From NCBI GenBank assembly GCA_022827185.1, contig JAJDTM010000003.1, positions 62,001 to 126,000 on the forward strand: 64,000 bases of DNA, given 5' to 3'. Both the position numbers and the translations under genes were made by a program. Source of the stretch: Candidatus Poribacteria bacterium. Its GTDB lineage: Bacteria; Poribacteria; WGA-4E; WGA-3G. Numbering within the stretch: the stretch's first letter is position 1; each line of letters begins with the position of its first letter. Below the pieces are notes generated by a model. The model searched no databases. It was not told where the DNA came from and saw only the letters and a list, made by a program, of their open reading frames with translations. Of this stretch, positions 43,986 to 52,318 are shown piece after piece.

Positions 43986-45023
43986 CTAAATATGAAGCGG
44001 TAAAGAAATTGCTGTCCCTGACTGCATACTCCGCGTGACTGCCTCTGTAAATTCCATGTACTTCACACCCGTGTCAAAATCTGTGTGCGTAATCACCTCT
44101 CCACCACGGATCGCGTTCACAAATTCTTCCTCCACGCGCCATCCGCCTGCTTCTGAATCTGGTATCTCAATCTCGCTGAGTTCCGTATCACCTTTTTGTC
44201 CGCCGTAGAGTTTATTTCCTGAAAAACGCAGCGTTCCGTTGCTTCCGAAGATATAGACCTCCGGTGCTCCTGCTAACCCAGCGACAGTAGAGACCTGTAT
44301 ATGCAGCTGCGCGCCGCATGCGAGGTCACCAACGACATCAATATGTTCAGGAATCCGCACGGAACGCATTACGCCATCGGCATCGGGACGCATTTTGACG
44401 AATGTCTTACCCATCGCCATAATCCGTGTTGCTTCTCCGACCCAACGCATCAACGCTTCGTACCAGATCCCCATGCTCATGATGTTAAGTCCACTGAGAT
44501 CGAAATCTTGTCGCCACTGGAGGGCTGATTCGCTGTCCAAAAATGCACCGCCTGCGCGTGCTTCTATGGCAAGCACATCACCGATATAGCCTTCTGCGAT
44601 GAGCCGTTTTATAGTGTTGTCTACGCGGAGTGTCATCGGCGAAGGGACAATCTGTGCGATGAGATGTGTCTTCTGACGCGATGCCATACGCATGATATGT
44701 GCTTCTCTGGCGTTCATCGCCATCCGTGCCTCACACATCACGTGCTTATCTGCCCGAAGTGCTGCCACCGTCGCGCGGCAGTGCATATAGGGCCATGTCC
44801 CGATAACAATCGCGTTGGTATCTGGGTCGCCGATTGCCTCTTGCCAATTGTCATAAGTTTTGGGGATACCGAATTCGTCTGCTACCCGTTGTGAGGATTC
44901 CTGACTCCGATTGCAGACCCCGATAATCTCAACGCCTTCGATCGCTTGTAGTCCCGGAATATGCCGTGATCTCGTATTCCCACCCGCACCGATAATACCG
45001 ACTTTAACTGTTTGTTGTGCCAC
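43986..45023 (-). CDS. Gfo/Idh/MocA-family oxidoreductase
   Basis: 345 aa. VGIIGAGGNTRSRHIPGLQAIEGVEIIGVCNR, then MHCRATVAALRADKHVMCEARMAMNAREAH, where CEA stands in place of the usual EKP; Rossmann fold and C-terminal domain follow, with MEFTEAVTRSMQSG at the end. Substrate unknown. The loss of the Lys in EKP, which takes part in catalysis, is a reason to doubt dehydrogenase activity. AAGGAG lies 8 nt before ATG 45023. Confidence 0.85.
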   Translation of the reverse strand: MAQQTVKVGIIGAGGNTRSRHIPGLQAIEGVEIIGVCNRSQESSQRVADEFGIPKTYDNWQEAIGDPDTNAIVIGTWPYMHCRATVAALRADKHVMCEARMAMNAREAHIMRMASRQKTHLIAQIVPSPMTLRVDNTIKRLIAEGYIGDVLAIEARAGGAFLDSESALQWRQDFDLSGLNIMSMGIWYEALMRWVGEATRIMAMGKTFVKMRPDADGVMRSVRIPEHIDVVGDLACGAQLHIQVSTVAGLAGAPEVYIFGSNGTLRFSGNKLYGGQKGDTELSEIEIPDSEAGGWRVEEEFVNAIRGGEVITHTDFDTGVKYMEFTEAVTRSMQSGTAISLPLHI

Positions 45024-45162
45024 TTAATTTTGCTCCTTCCATTTTTTATGTCGCGTTATTCATTTTAGTAGAAATTGGGAGAAATGTCAAGCGATAATTT
45101 TGGATCAATCCGTGTCGTTAATCCACCGTAAAGGTAACTTCACAATAGAAGCGACAGAAATC

Positions 45163-45191
45163 TTGACATTCAACGAGCCTAATGGTATATT
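45163..45191 (+). promoter_or_regulatory. Promoter of the broken DUF433 gene
   Basis: TTGACA (45163-45168), 17-nt spacer, TATATT (45186-45191), then AAGGAGG at 45221-45227. Confidence 0.55.
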
Positions 45192-45237
45192 AATGATAAC
45201 ATAGAAGGCGCAATGGTTATTAAGGAGGCAATGACAG

Positions 45238-45491
45238 ATGAAATTTGAAGCGCGCGCGAAACTAACGATGGATAGCCTCATTACCTGTGACCCTGAAATT
45301 ATGAGCGGCACGCCGGTATTCAAAAACACCCGTGTTCCGATAGAAAACCTGATTGACTATTTAGAAACTGGGGAAAGCCTTGACGATTTTCTGGAGGATT
45401 TTCGTCTTTCAGTCATGAACAAGCTGTGCAGACGTTAAAACTCGCGAGGGAGGTTCTTCTCACACAGGCTTACGCGAATTCTTCTGGATGA
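45238..45491 (+). pseudogene. DUF433 antitoxin gene broken by a frameshift
   Basis: The first 55 codons read a normal DUF433 protein (LITCDPEIMSGTPVFKNTRVP, then LEDF); translation in the original frame ends at 45438. In the next frame, from about 45402, the missing half is SSFSHEQAVQTLKLAREVL and runs to TGA 45491. One base lost near 45400-45404 (TTTCGTC for TTTCCGTC) explains it. DUF433 proteins are usually antitoxins of DUF5615 (PIN-like) toxins. Confidence 0.75.
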
Positions 45492-45507
45492 ATGCTTACC
45501 GATTTAA
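45472..45507 (+). pseudogene. Start of a DUF5615 toxin gene, truncated
   Basis: Overlapping the end of the DUF433 gene, a frame reads (T)RILLDECLPI and then TAA. RILLDECLP is the start of DUF5615 PIN-like toxins; the initiator Met is replaced by Thr (ACG), and the rest is replaced by a TATGTTTATAGA repeat. Confidence 0.6.
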
Positions 45508-45533
45508 CCCTATAAGGGCAATATGTTTATAGA
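45504..45533 (+). repeat. AACCCTATAAGG...TATGTTTATAGA repeat
   Basis: Same unit at 51471-51498 and, inverted and partial, at 49521-49537. Here it ends the DUF5615 fragment. Confidence 0.5.
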
Positions 45534-45566
45534 TGCTTCGCTAATTAAAAAGTGACTTGGCAATGC

Positions 45567-45749
45567 TTAGGAGACTGGCGTTTCGGGCTTCTTGTTGCGG
45601 GATATGCAGAAATCAGCGTATTTTACGCCTTGTTTCATCCGCTTTCTCTGCCGCCGCATCATGAATTCCATATAGGTTTCCAAGTCCCCGAAGATAGCGA
45701 CGAGACGTGCTTTCGCTTGTCGAATGTCTTCCACTGGATCCTTACACAT
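45567..45749 (-). CDS. Small basic protein paired with the PIN gene
   Basis: 60 aa. MCKDPVEDIRQAKARLVAIFGDLETYMEFMMRRQRKRMKQG. Its ATG overlaps the stop codon of the PIN gene (TAATG), so it is co-translated with it. It resembles the small partners that accompany PIN-domain toxins in gene-poor TA loci; it may be the antitoxin although it comes second. Family not certain. Confidence 0.6.
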   Translation of the reverse strand: MCKDPVEDIRQAKARLVAIFGDLETYMEFMMRRQRKRMKQGVKYADFCISRNKKPETPVS

Positions 45750-46240
45750 TAGAGTTCCTCCATTATCGTCTTTGGCGAGTCAACACGAGGCGGCGAATAG
45801 CCCGTGTCCCGACAAACTCGCTCAATTCTGGGGCGAGTATACGCGTTTGCAAGATGCGCAAAGTTCCACGTTGCAAGATAGGGTATATGGTGTGTGGCAG
45901 CAATAGCTACGTGTAAAGCATCAATAAATGCTGACTGCGGAATTGCATCTTGAGCGATCAAATGTCCAGCAATCTCAAACTCTAAAGCTTCTGCAACTAC
46001 AATAGTGAACCCTTCAACCACTTGTAACCGACCTGCTGCCTGCTCTTTATCACCAGCTGATATCTCATCAATGACAATGTCGGATAAAATAAACTCAAAA
46101 CGCGCATCTTGCCAAAACTCGCGCGTGATTCTTTGCCATTCTGCTATTTTGGCATCTTGACTTGGGCGGGCAACTAAATTGCTCGGTATTGTTGCGTCAA
46201 TATAAACTTGGTACACCTCTCTTGGCAAGTTAACTTCCAT
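45749..46240 (-). CDS. PIN-domain toxin-like protein
   Basis: 163 aa from ATG 46240; a longer start (46261) is possible. VYIDATIPSNL (first Asp), SDIVIDEISAG (Glu), FIDALHVAIAATHHIPYLATWNFAHL (third and fourth acidic/Asn-type sites): the PIN nuclease layout of VapC-like RNases. The usual DTNIL is DATIP here. Followed by a translationally coupled small gene. Flanked on both sides by remnants of DUF433/DUF5615 modules. Confidence 0.78.
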   Translation of the reverse strand: MEVNLPREVYQVYIDATIPSNLVARPSQDAKIAEWQRITREFWQDARFEFILSDIVIDEISAGDKEQAAGRLQVVEGFTIVVAEALEFEIAGHLIAQDAIPQSAFIDALHVAIAATHHIPYLATWNFAHLANAYTRPRIERVCRDTGYSPPRVDSPKTIMEEL

Positions 46241-46311
46241 ACTTGAAATGATAACACACAATTGTGTTGGGACGCAAGAGCTTTTTCAGAGTTCGGGTTA
46301 TAATAGAAACA

Positions 46312-46410
46312 TCTACAACACTCGCGCGGGAAGTGCTCCTTACACACAGGCTTATGCGAATTCTTCTTGATAAGTACTTACCGAAGAAACTGAAAATGGT
46401 AAGTTTTTGA
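46312..46410 (+). pseudogene. Second DUF433/DUF5615 remnant
   Basis: One frame reads STTLAREVLLTHRLMRILLDKYLPKKLK and stops at 46410: the end of a DUF433 helix (compare LAREVLLTQ in the first remnant) fused to the first residues of a DUF5615 toxin (MRILLDKYLPKKLK, ATG 46354). The rest of both genes is missing. Confidence 0.6.
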
Positions 46411-46449
46411 TAAAATTTGATAATACTTCCATTCGCCTTGGCAGAACAA

Positions 46450-49356
46450 CTACTCCACATCCAACTTAACCTTCGACTTCTTGCCGCCGTGAATACTCGG
46501 CTCTTGGCATAGCATCTTCCGAAGCAATGGAAGTCCTTCATGCACATCCGGACGTTCCGCTTCCGTGATACCTAATACCTCCGATAACAACAACCGATCC
46601 AATTCATGACGCACCGGGTCCTCATCCATCTGGTTGAACGGCAACATCTTTTGATCCTTGAGTTCATTGAAAGCACGCTCAGCAGTGGTAAGTGCCTTAT
46701 CAGAAAGTTGGCGGACATCCAGCGTGGACATTGATTCCAAGGCCGCTTTTGAACTTCTACCTCGACCTGCTTGTTGCTTTCCACAAATTAACCAATAGCA
46801 TAATAGACCTAATGTAGAATTACCCCATAAGGCCCAAACGTAATCATAAATCCGTTTCTCTTTAAAAACGATGTTTGGCATTGAATCAACACCGATAGCC
46901 TCCTGTTCTGTAAAAGCCACTAACAAGGAGTGCGAATTGAATCGCAAATCTATATTGAAATGCGCTCTACTATTACGTTTGAGTATCTCCCGTGCTTTTG
47001 CTTCTGCATGCGGACGAATGAACGCGTGAGCATCGGGCAATACAATCATTGACCGCTGCACATTGCTATTGAGATGCCACAAGCACGGATATTCAGCAGT
47101 ATCAGGACATCCGTCTTCAATGTCAAACGCGCCGCGCTTTCCCTGATCATGGATATCGCGATGATCCGCTCCAAATTGAGCAATATCTGAGAGAAGACAG
47201 ATTGGTAAGTCGATAACGGTTTTCTGCCGAGGCAGTTGCAACCGTCCATTGGTGAGTTGGTACGCCGATTGAATCGTTGTTATGTTTCTAATGCGGGATA
47301 TAGGCCATCCTACCGCCCCTGAGGTCAAGGGGGCAGAAATGACAAACCCGATAACATTATTCCCAACATGAATAGGATTGCCCCTGTTAATGCCATCCTC
47401 AAGTTGGCGGACATCGTTGACTCCAAAAATAACCTTTGCGATTTCTTGAGCTTCCAGTTCACCATCAGGACAACGTTCAAGACATACAAAAGTCGCACGT
47501 CCAGTGTTCTTTGATTTTCCCTTCGTTGCGATGACGAGGCACTCTGCCATGTTGGTATCCGCTGAAAATGCACAATTCTCAGTGAGCGCATCGGCAATTG
47601 TGATGACAAGAACATCGTGATATTCCTCTGCCCACAACTTTCGGACGTTTTGCCAACTACTTCCCATAATCGCTGTGACAGGTAGCACAAATGCCATTCT
47701 ACCGTTCCGCTTTAGCATTCTGTCTGCCAAATCGACAAAATCGGGCCCCGCTCCAGGATTGTTGCCTCCGAGCCGCCGTCCCTGTGCGCGACGCGATGCT
47801 TGCATTGCCGATGCTTCCTTTTTGTCGGCGAAAATACTCTTAGGTAGATTTGAGTTGCTATCAGCACCACTTCGTGTGTACGGTGGATTTTGGATAACGA
47901 TGTCGAATTCGCTATGTCTGAATGCTTCGCGGAGGTCGGTGGTTTCCGTGCCTTGTCCGGTAGCCGTTTCCGTTGTGTCAAGTGTCAACGGAAGTGTACC
48001 TGACGGGTCACTGAGCAGGTTGAGGGCACCGATGGCGTAAAGTCCGTCAGCGCGCGGGGTGCCGTAAGGCATTGTGTGAATGCGCGTGCCACCGATGCGG
48101 ACATCCGGATAGGTGCTGGCAATGATAGAGGCGGTCAGGTGTGCTGCGTTGGGCAGAATGTCGCATCCGACGAGATTATTTTCCATCATGTCCTGATGGA
48201 TGGCTTCGCCTTTACCGCCTGCTTGTTCGTAAAGCATTAGCAGGCGTTGATAAACACCGTTGAGGAGTGAACCTGTGCCGCAAGCGAAATCTGCGATCTT
48301 TAGTTTTTGGGGATCGCTTTTGAGTTCTGGTAAGGCAAGGGCACAGAGGAGTGCTGAGGATTCAGGCCGGGTGTAGTTCGCCTTAAGAATTTTCCGATTG
48401 TCAATGAGTTTCTGAAATACAATCCCTGCGAGTTCGTGTTCTTGGGCAAGTCCCATTCTCTCCAATTCGCGGGCGGTATCGCGTAGCACGCTCAAAATCT
48501 CACCGACGAGTTTATCATCGGCAGCGAGTGTTTCGACGAGATTGTAGGCGACGTTGAAAATTGGGGCGTAGTTAACCTTTTGGATTTCTCGCCATGCGCG
48601 GAGAACTTCGTCTGAATCGAGTTGCCCGTAATCAGCGGTGAGTTCACTGAGCGATGGGACGGTTTCCAAATCTGGCTTGCGCGCAAGGGAGCTTTGGAAC
48701 ACCAAAGCGTTGCTGATAATCAGCATCGCCATCTGTGTTGTCTGTTTCCCAGGTTCTTGGACAAGGAGTTCACCAATTCTCTTACCGATATGGGGTCGGT
48801 GTTGAATTGCACTATTGACGATGACAGCAGCATTATGGATACCTTGTTCCAGCACTTCGGCAGCTCTCTCAATCTTGGTGATGGGTGTAGCACCAATGCG
48901 GATAGCGGTTGCGATGTCGGAAATACTACCGTAGAGCCAGCCTGTTTCTGGGAATCTGTGGGGTTTGTCAATGTTGAGAAGGGCATAAGCGAAGTCTTGT
49001 GTAGATGCCAAATTCTCGTGGATTTCGTCGCGCGGCATGTTGCGAAATCTGTATGGAAGGCGGATTGTTATTGCACTGGTAATTTTTTCGCCTGTCGTGC
49101 GGAGGGTTTTGTCTAAGTAATATTCTCGTGCCTGCTTTTCGCCTGTTTCATTGGGACCGCGCTTGTAGTCAATCTTTACTTCAACGGCTATCGGATATCG
49201 TTCAACCGTCCGGATGATGACATCTGGTTTCCTCTGATTCTCGACGAGTGGTTTCGTGGTTTGCTCGTAGATATTCCATGTGGCACTCATCGGCATCAGG
49301 ATTTCGACGAATAGGGTGGTGATGGTGTCTTCACTATTAGTAGATTGTCGATTCAT
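46450..49356 (-). CDS. Type IIG/I-like restriction-modification protein
   Basis: 968 aa. The N-terminus holds a PD-(D/E)xK-like site: RKPDVIIRTVERYPIAVEVKID (Asp45, Glu59, Lys61). A helical part is followed by an N6-adenine methyltransferase: NYTRPESSALL before motif I DFACGTGSLL (about 356-365) and motif IV QNPPYTR (about 489-495). The last 300 residues may form a target-recognition part. Nuclease and methylase in one chain fits a type IIG enzyme or a methylase-guided defence protein; no separate hsdS or hsdR lies near. The nuclease call rests on a short motif. The C-terminus is very Lys-rich (HGGKKSKVKLDVE). Confidence 0.8.
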   Translation of the reverse strand: MNRQSTNSEDTITTLFVEILMPMSATWNIYEQTTKPLVENQRKPDVIIRTVERYPIAVEVKIDYKRGPNETGEKQAREYYLDKTLRTTGEKITSAITIRLPYRFRNMPRDEIHENLASTQDFAYALLNIDKPHRFPETGWLYGSISDIATAIRIGATPITKIERAAEVLEQGIHNAAVIVNSAIQHRPHIGKRIGELLVQEPGKQTTQMAMLIISNALVFQSSLARKPDLETVPSLSELTADYGQLDSDEVLRAWREIQKVNYAPIFNVAYNLVETLAADDKLVGEILSVLRDTARELERMGLAQEHELAGIVFQKLIDNRKILKANYTRPESSALLCALALPELKSDPQKLKIADFACGTGSLLNGVYQRLLMLYEQAGGKGEAIHQDMMENNLVGCDILPNAAHLTASIIASTYPDVRIGGTRIHTMPYGTPRADGLYAIGALNLLSDPSGTLPLTLDTTETATGQGTETTDLREAFRHSEFDIVIQNPPYTRSGADSNSNLPKSIFADKKEASAMQASRRAQGRRLGGNNPGAGPDFVDLADRMLKRNGRMAFVLPVTAIMGSSWQNVRKLWAEEYHDVLVITIADALTENCAFSADTNMAECLVIATKGKSKNTGRATFVCLERCPDGELEAQEIAKVIFGVNDVRQLEDGINRGNPIHVGNNVIGFVISAPLTSGAVGWPISRIRNITTIQSAYQLTNGRLQLPRQKTVIDLPICLLSDIAQFGADHRDIHDQGKRGAFDIEDGCPDTAEYPCLWHLNSNVQRSMIVLPDAHAFIRPHAEAKAREILKRNSRAHFNIDLRFNSHSLLVAFTEQEAIGVDSMPNIVFKEKRIYDYVWALWGNSTLGLLCYWLICGKQQAGRGRSSKAALESMSTLDVRQLSDKALTTAERAFNELKDQKMLPFNQMDEDPVRHELDRLLLSEVLGITEAERPDVHEGLPLLRKMLCQEPSIHGGKKSKVKLDVE

Positions 49357-49637
49357 AGGCTTCCTTTTGCCAAAATAGACGGTCTATTATTCAGATGTTG
49401 GTATAAGAACAACACCAATTTTGCTTAACATTATTATAGCATATTAACAAACAGATGTCAATCGAATTGGTGGAATCCATACACATGTCGCCCCGCTGGG
49501 GCTAAAGAGGAGGGAACGCGTTTCTATAAACATGCTGAAAAATCCCCAAGCAAATAAATCCTGTCGGACTAAAGAAGCGATTCGGAAGGACGCGCCGAAC
49601 GCTATTTTTGATGCCCATGGTTACGCCACTATGATTA

Positions 49638-49759
49638 CAGAGTCATTCAATTGTCACATAATTTCGATTTGTCGCGTAAAATACTCCGCTGTAGGAGCGA
49701 GCTGTGCTCGCGATCCATCCGCGAAAATGTCTGAAAAAACCGAAAACTGAATGGCTCTG
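49638..49759. mobile_element. MITE-like element with CAGAGTCATTCAATT ends
   Basis: CAGAGTCATTCAATT (49638-49652) and AACTGAATGGCTCTG (49745-49759) as terminal inverted repeats, related to those at 15126. Inside lies the hairpin GTAGGAGCGAGC...CTCGCGAT (49691-49714). Confidence 0.55.
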
Positions 49760-49778
49760 ACTATGATTATCTTTTTTC

Positions 49779-49807
49779 TTGTATTTGACGCTGGCGGGTG
49801 CTATAAT
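49779..49807 (+). promoter_or_regulatory. Putative hicAB promoter
   Basis: TTGTAT (49779-49784), 17-nt spacer, TATAAT (49802-49807). The -35 is weak. Confidence 0.4.
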
Positions 49808-49869
49808 CATAAGAAGGATTCCAGATAGTCTGATAACTTCGTTAACCGACACCCAATAGATATCCTATT

Positions 49870-50058
49870 ATGAAGTTTAGACAGGTCATTAAAATGATTC
49901 GAGAGGATGGATGGTATTTAGACCGAACGCGAGGCAGTCATAAACAGTATAAACATCCAACCAAACCGGGAGTCGTGACGATCGCAGGAAAACCCAACGA
50001 AGATGTCTCCAAAGGGACACTCAATAACATTCTAAAACAAGCTAATCTCAAGAATTGA
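49870..50058 (+). CDS. hicA: HicA mRNA interferase toxin
   Basis: 62 aa. MKFRQVIKMIREDGWYLDRTRGSHKQYKHPTKPGVVTIAGKP shows the double-stranded-RNA-binding fold of HicA with the catalytic His in GSHKQYKHP. Cleaves mRNA when free. Stop overlaps the long HicB frame, and HicB proper starts 12 nt on, as usual for hicAB. Confidence 0.93.
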   Translation: MKFRQVIKMIREDGWYLDRTRGSHKQYKHPTKPGVVTIAGKPNEDVSKGTLNNILKQANLKN

Positions 50059-50069
50059 GGGAAAATCTT

Positions 50070-50312
50070 ATGGAATACGTCGTTATTTTTGAAAAAGGCG
50101 AAAATAATTATGGGGCGTATGTCCCTGATCTTCCAGGATGCGCTGTTGTCGGTGAAACACTCGCAGAAGTACGAAGATTGATCGCTGAAGCCATCGACTT
50201 TCATATCGAAGGGCTTCAAAAAGCCGGTTATGATGTCCCACAGCCTTCGTTCACGTCGCCTGTTCAAGAGCAACCTGGCATGTCGTCCGAGTTAATCACG
50301 GCACAGGTTTAG
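50070..50312 (+). CDS. hicB: HicB antitoxin
   Basis: 80 aa from ATG 50070 (GAGGGAAAA upstream; the 5-codon longer frame overlaps hicA). MEYVVIFEKGENNYGAYVPDLPGCAVVGETLAEVRRLIAEAIDFHIEGLQKAG is the RNase-H-like HicB fold that covers HicA. The end lacks a clear DNA-binding helix-turn-helix or ribbon, so this is the short type. Confidence 0.92.
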   Translation: MEYVVIFEKGENNYGAYVPDLPGCAVVGETLAEVRRLIAEAIDFHIEGLQKAGYDVPQPSFTSPVQEQPGMSSELITAQV

Positions 50313-50399
50313 TTGGAGTGTCCGAACACTTCACATTATACGGGTATGACTTTGCGTCCGTCCCTTTCGTTAAGACCCTATTGCTCCTTAAAAGTATAA

Positions 50400-51230
50400 C
50401 TACCACATCACTGTGCCACCGGTGTTGATGTCCTGTCCTGTCATGTTGGCGGAATCGTCTGAGGCGAGGAAGACGGCTAATGCAGCGGCATCCTCAGATA
50501 CGGAACCTTTATCGCTATAGCCTTCATCCGCACACCATCTTCCAGCAATCACACTTTTTGGATTTTCCTGACTATACCGTTCACGTAACGCTGCTTCATC
50601 GAAGGGTTTGTTCATGTATTCGGCTCTGCCTTTTGCGAGTTCAAGGCTTCGCTCCGTATGCCAACCCGGACAGATGGCGTTGACGTTGATATTATAACGC
50701 CCGACATCCGCAGCGAGGGTGCGTGTGAAACCGATGACCCCCATCTTAGAAGTCGCATAAGGTGCCCTGTGCGACAGCGGTTGTTTGCCTGTGCCAGAAC
50801 TGAAGTTGATGATTTTCCCGTACTTCTTGCGGATCATCTCCGGTAGGACGGCTTTAGAACAGATGAAAAGCGAATCGAGATTGACCTCAAGTGTGCGCCG
50901 CCATTCTTCTAAACTCATATCCCAGACATCTTTCGTCGGTCCAGCGATCCCAACGACGTTCGCGAGTATATCAATAGTGCCGAATTTTTCGATAGTGGCA
51001 GCGACCATCTCATTGACAGGTGCTTCTTGTGAGACATCGGTCTCAAAACAGATGACATCTCCACCGGCGGCTCTAATTTCTGAACCGACCTTTGCTTCCA
51101 GTTCCTGCACTGGGATCACATCACAGATAGAAACCGCTGCGCCTTCTTTTGCAAAGCGTCTTGCTACCGCTTCAGCATGCCCTCTGGCAGCACCCGTTAC
51201 GATGGCGACTTTACCTTTTAACCTTCCCAT
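50400..51230 (-). CDS. SDR-family oxidoreductase
   Basis: 276 aa. KVAIVTGAARGHAEAVARRFAKEGAAV (TGxxxGxG-like, with His for Ile), ICDVI for cofactor choice, NVVGIAG (NAG-like), SSGTGKQPLSHRAPYATSKMGV with the YxxxK of the catalytic centre and Ser before it, ending DINTGGTVMW. NAD(P)-dependent alcohol or sugar dehydrogenase of unknown substrate. A GAAGG insertion-like stretch (about 185-225) is longer than in short SDRs. AAGGGGAAA lies before ATG 51230. Confidence 0.9.
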   Translation of the reverse strand: MGRLKGKVAIVTGAARGHAEAVARRFAKEGAAVSICDVIPVQELEAKVGSEIRAAGGDVICFETDVSQEAPVNEMVAATIEKFGTIDILANVVGIAGPTKDVWDMSLEEWRRTLEVNLDSLFICSKAVLPEMIRKKYGKIINFSSGTGKQPLSHRAPYATSKMGVIGFTRTLAADVGRYNINVNAICPGWHTERSLELAKGRAEYMNKPFDEAALRERYSQENPKSVIAGRWCADEGYSDKGSVSEDAAALAVFLASDDSANMTGQDINTGGTVMW

Positions 51231-51328
51231 GAAAACTTTCCCCTTGTAAATGAAAATAGATGGAGTGGATTAACAGCATAACAGGATAAGTCATCACTGT
51301 CAATCAAAATCAAGGGACAGACAGGACT

Positions 51329-51446
51329 ATTTAGTTTTAAGAAATTCGCGGGTTTTACGTTTTCTGTTACAGATCCGGTGCGGTTTAGAAACCACACCTA
51401 CCGGGCCTGGGGGGCTCAAATTTGGGTAAAAAATGGAAAACTAAAT
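51329..51446. mobile_element. MITE-like element with ATTTAGTTTT ends
   Basis: ATTTAGTTTT (51329-51338) and AAAACTAAAT (51437-51446), perfect inverted ends. Inside: AGATCCGGTGCGGTTTAG and CCACACCTACCGGGCCTGGGG (51371-51412), the same palindrome as inside the element at 15126. Confidence 0.55.
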
Positions 51447-51470
51447 CACCCCAAGGGACGGAAAAGTCTT

Positions 51471-51498
51471 CAACCCTATAAGGCAGTATGTTTATAGG
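51471..51498 (+). repeat. AACCCTATAAGG...TATGTTTATAGG repeat
   Basis: Second copy of the unit at 45504-45533. Confidence 0.5.
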
Positions 51499-51581
51499 AA
51501 GGTCTTGCCGATTGCTGATGGCTAACCGCTGACAGCCATTCAGCATTGACAAATTTTAGTGTGTCGTATACACTCAATGGT

Positions 51582-52232
51582 ATGGAAACAGCAACAACAG
51601 ACCGCACACGCGGCATCATCGTCGGGATTACAGGCGGAATTGCTTGTGGAAAGACAACCGTCTCAGAACTGCTCACAGAAAAGGGTGCGATTCCGATTAA
51701 TGCTGATGAAATCGGACACCAACTCCTCAAAGCGGACAGTCCGGTTATTGACGAACTGACCGAGGCATTTGGACAGGACATCCTTGAAGCATCTGGAGAT
51801 GTGAGTCGGAAGAAACTGGGGGCAATCGTTTTTAACGATAAAACCGCAAGAGAACGTCTGAACAGCATCCTGCACCCGTTGATTATCGAATACTCACGGG
51901 GACAGGCACGCCAACTCGTCGCAGAGGATCCGATGTGCATTGTGCTACTTGATGCGCCGCTTCTTATTGAAGCGGGTGCTTATGACACGGTTGATCTGAT
52001 TGTCGTGGTGACGGCATCACCAGAGACACAGCTGCGGCGGACATTGGAACGCAGTGTCGCGCAAGGAAGACCGCTCACCGAAACGGAGGTGCAAGCGCGG
52101 ATTGATGCTCAGATGCCGGTCTCGGAGAAAGTTAAGTATGCAGATGTTGTAATAGAGAATGAAGGGACGCTTGAAGATCTCTGTATGCAGGTGGATGCAC
52201 TTTGGGAGAGACTTCAGAGACATAGTGAATAG
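51582..52232 (+). CDS. coaE: Dephospho-CoA kinase
   Basis: 216 aa from ATG 51582; the longer frame begins in a region without a ribosome-binding site. IVGITGGIACGKTTVSELL (Walker A, GGIACGKTT), PINADEIGHQLL (Asp for substrate), FNDKTARERLNSILHPLI and LLDAPLLIEAGAYDTVDLIVVVTASPE, the CoaE signature set. Last step of coenzyme A synthesis: phosphorylates the 3'-OH of the ribose. Next to the GCGAGC repeat at 52236 and converges with modC. Confidence 0.95.
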   Translation: METATTDRTRGIIVGITGGIACGKTTVSELLTEKGAIPINADEIGHQLLKADSPVIDELTEAFGQDILEASGDVSRKKLGAIVFNDKTARERLNSILHPLIIEYSRGQARQLVAEDPMCIVLLDAPLLIEAGAYDTVDLIVVVTASPETQLRRTLERSVAQGRPLTETEVQARIDAQMPVSEKVKYADVVIENEGTLEDLCMQVDALWERLQRHSE

Positions 52233-52235
52233 GGC

Positions 52236-52259
52236 ATCGCGAGCGCAGCTCGCTCCTAC
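52236..52259 (+). repeat. GCGAGC...CGCTCCTAC palindromic repeat
   Basis: ATCGCGAGCGCAGCTCGCTC and CTAC; near copy at 49691-49714, and a related CATCGCGAGCGAC...AGAAATACGCAGAA follows at 52282. Confidence 0.6.
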
Positions 52260-52318
52260 AGAAGATGGATTTGATATGAACCATCGCGAGCGACAAGAAA
52301 TACGCAGAAGACAGAAGA

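Larger units (their letters stand above)
49357..49869. other. Intergenic region with repeats, no gene
   Basis: Holds a CCCCGCTGGGG palindrome with GGGCTAAAGAG near 49491, a TATAAACATG repeat (49521-49537), a MITE (49638-49759) and the hicAB promoter (49779-49807). Short ORFs here have no credible coding pattern. Confidence 0.5.
51231..51581. other. Intergenic region with a MITE and a repeat, no gene
   Basis: Contains the MITE at 51329-51446 flanked by CAAGGGACAG (51311-51320) and CAAGGGACGG (51452-51461), and the AACCCTATAAGG repeat at 51471-51498. Confidence 0.5.

Noticed and set aside
48622..49116. 164-codon frame on the plus strand
   Set aside because: It is antisense to the methyltransferase-nuclease gene, which explains the openness.
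49532..49750. 72-codon frame in the hicA upstream region
   Set aside because: It passes through a MITE and a palindromic repeat and shows no coding pattern.
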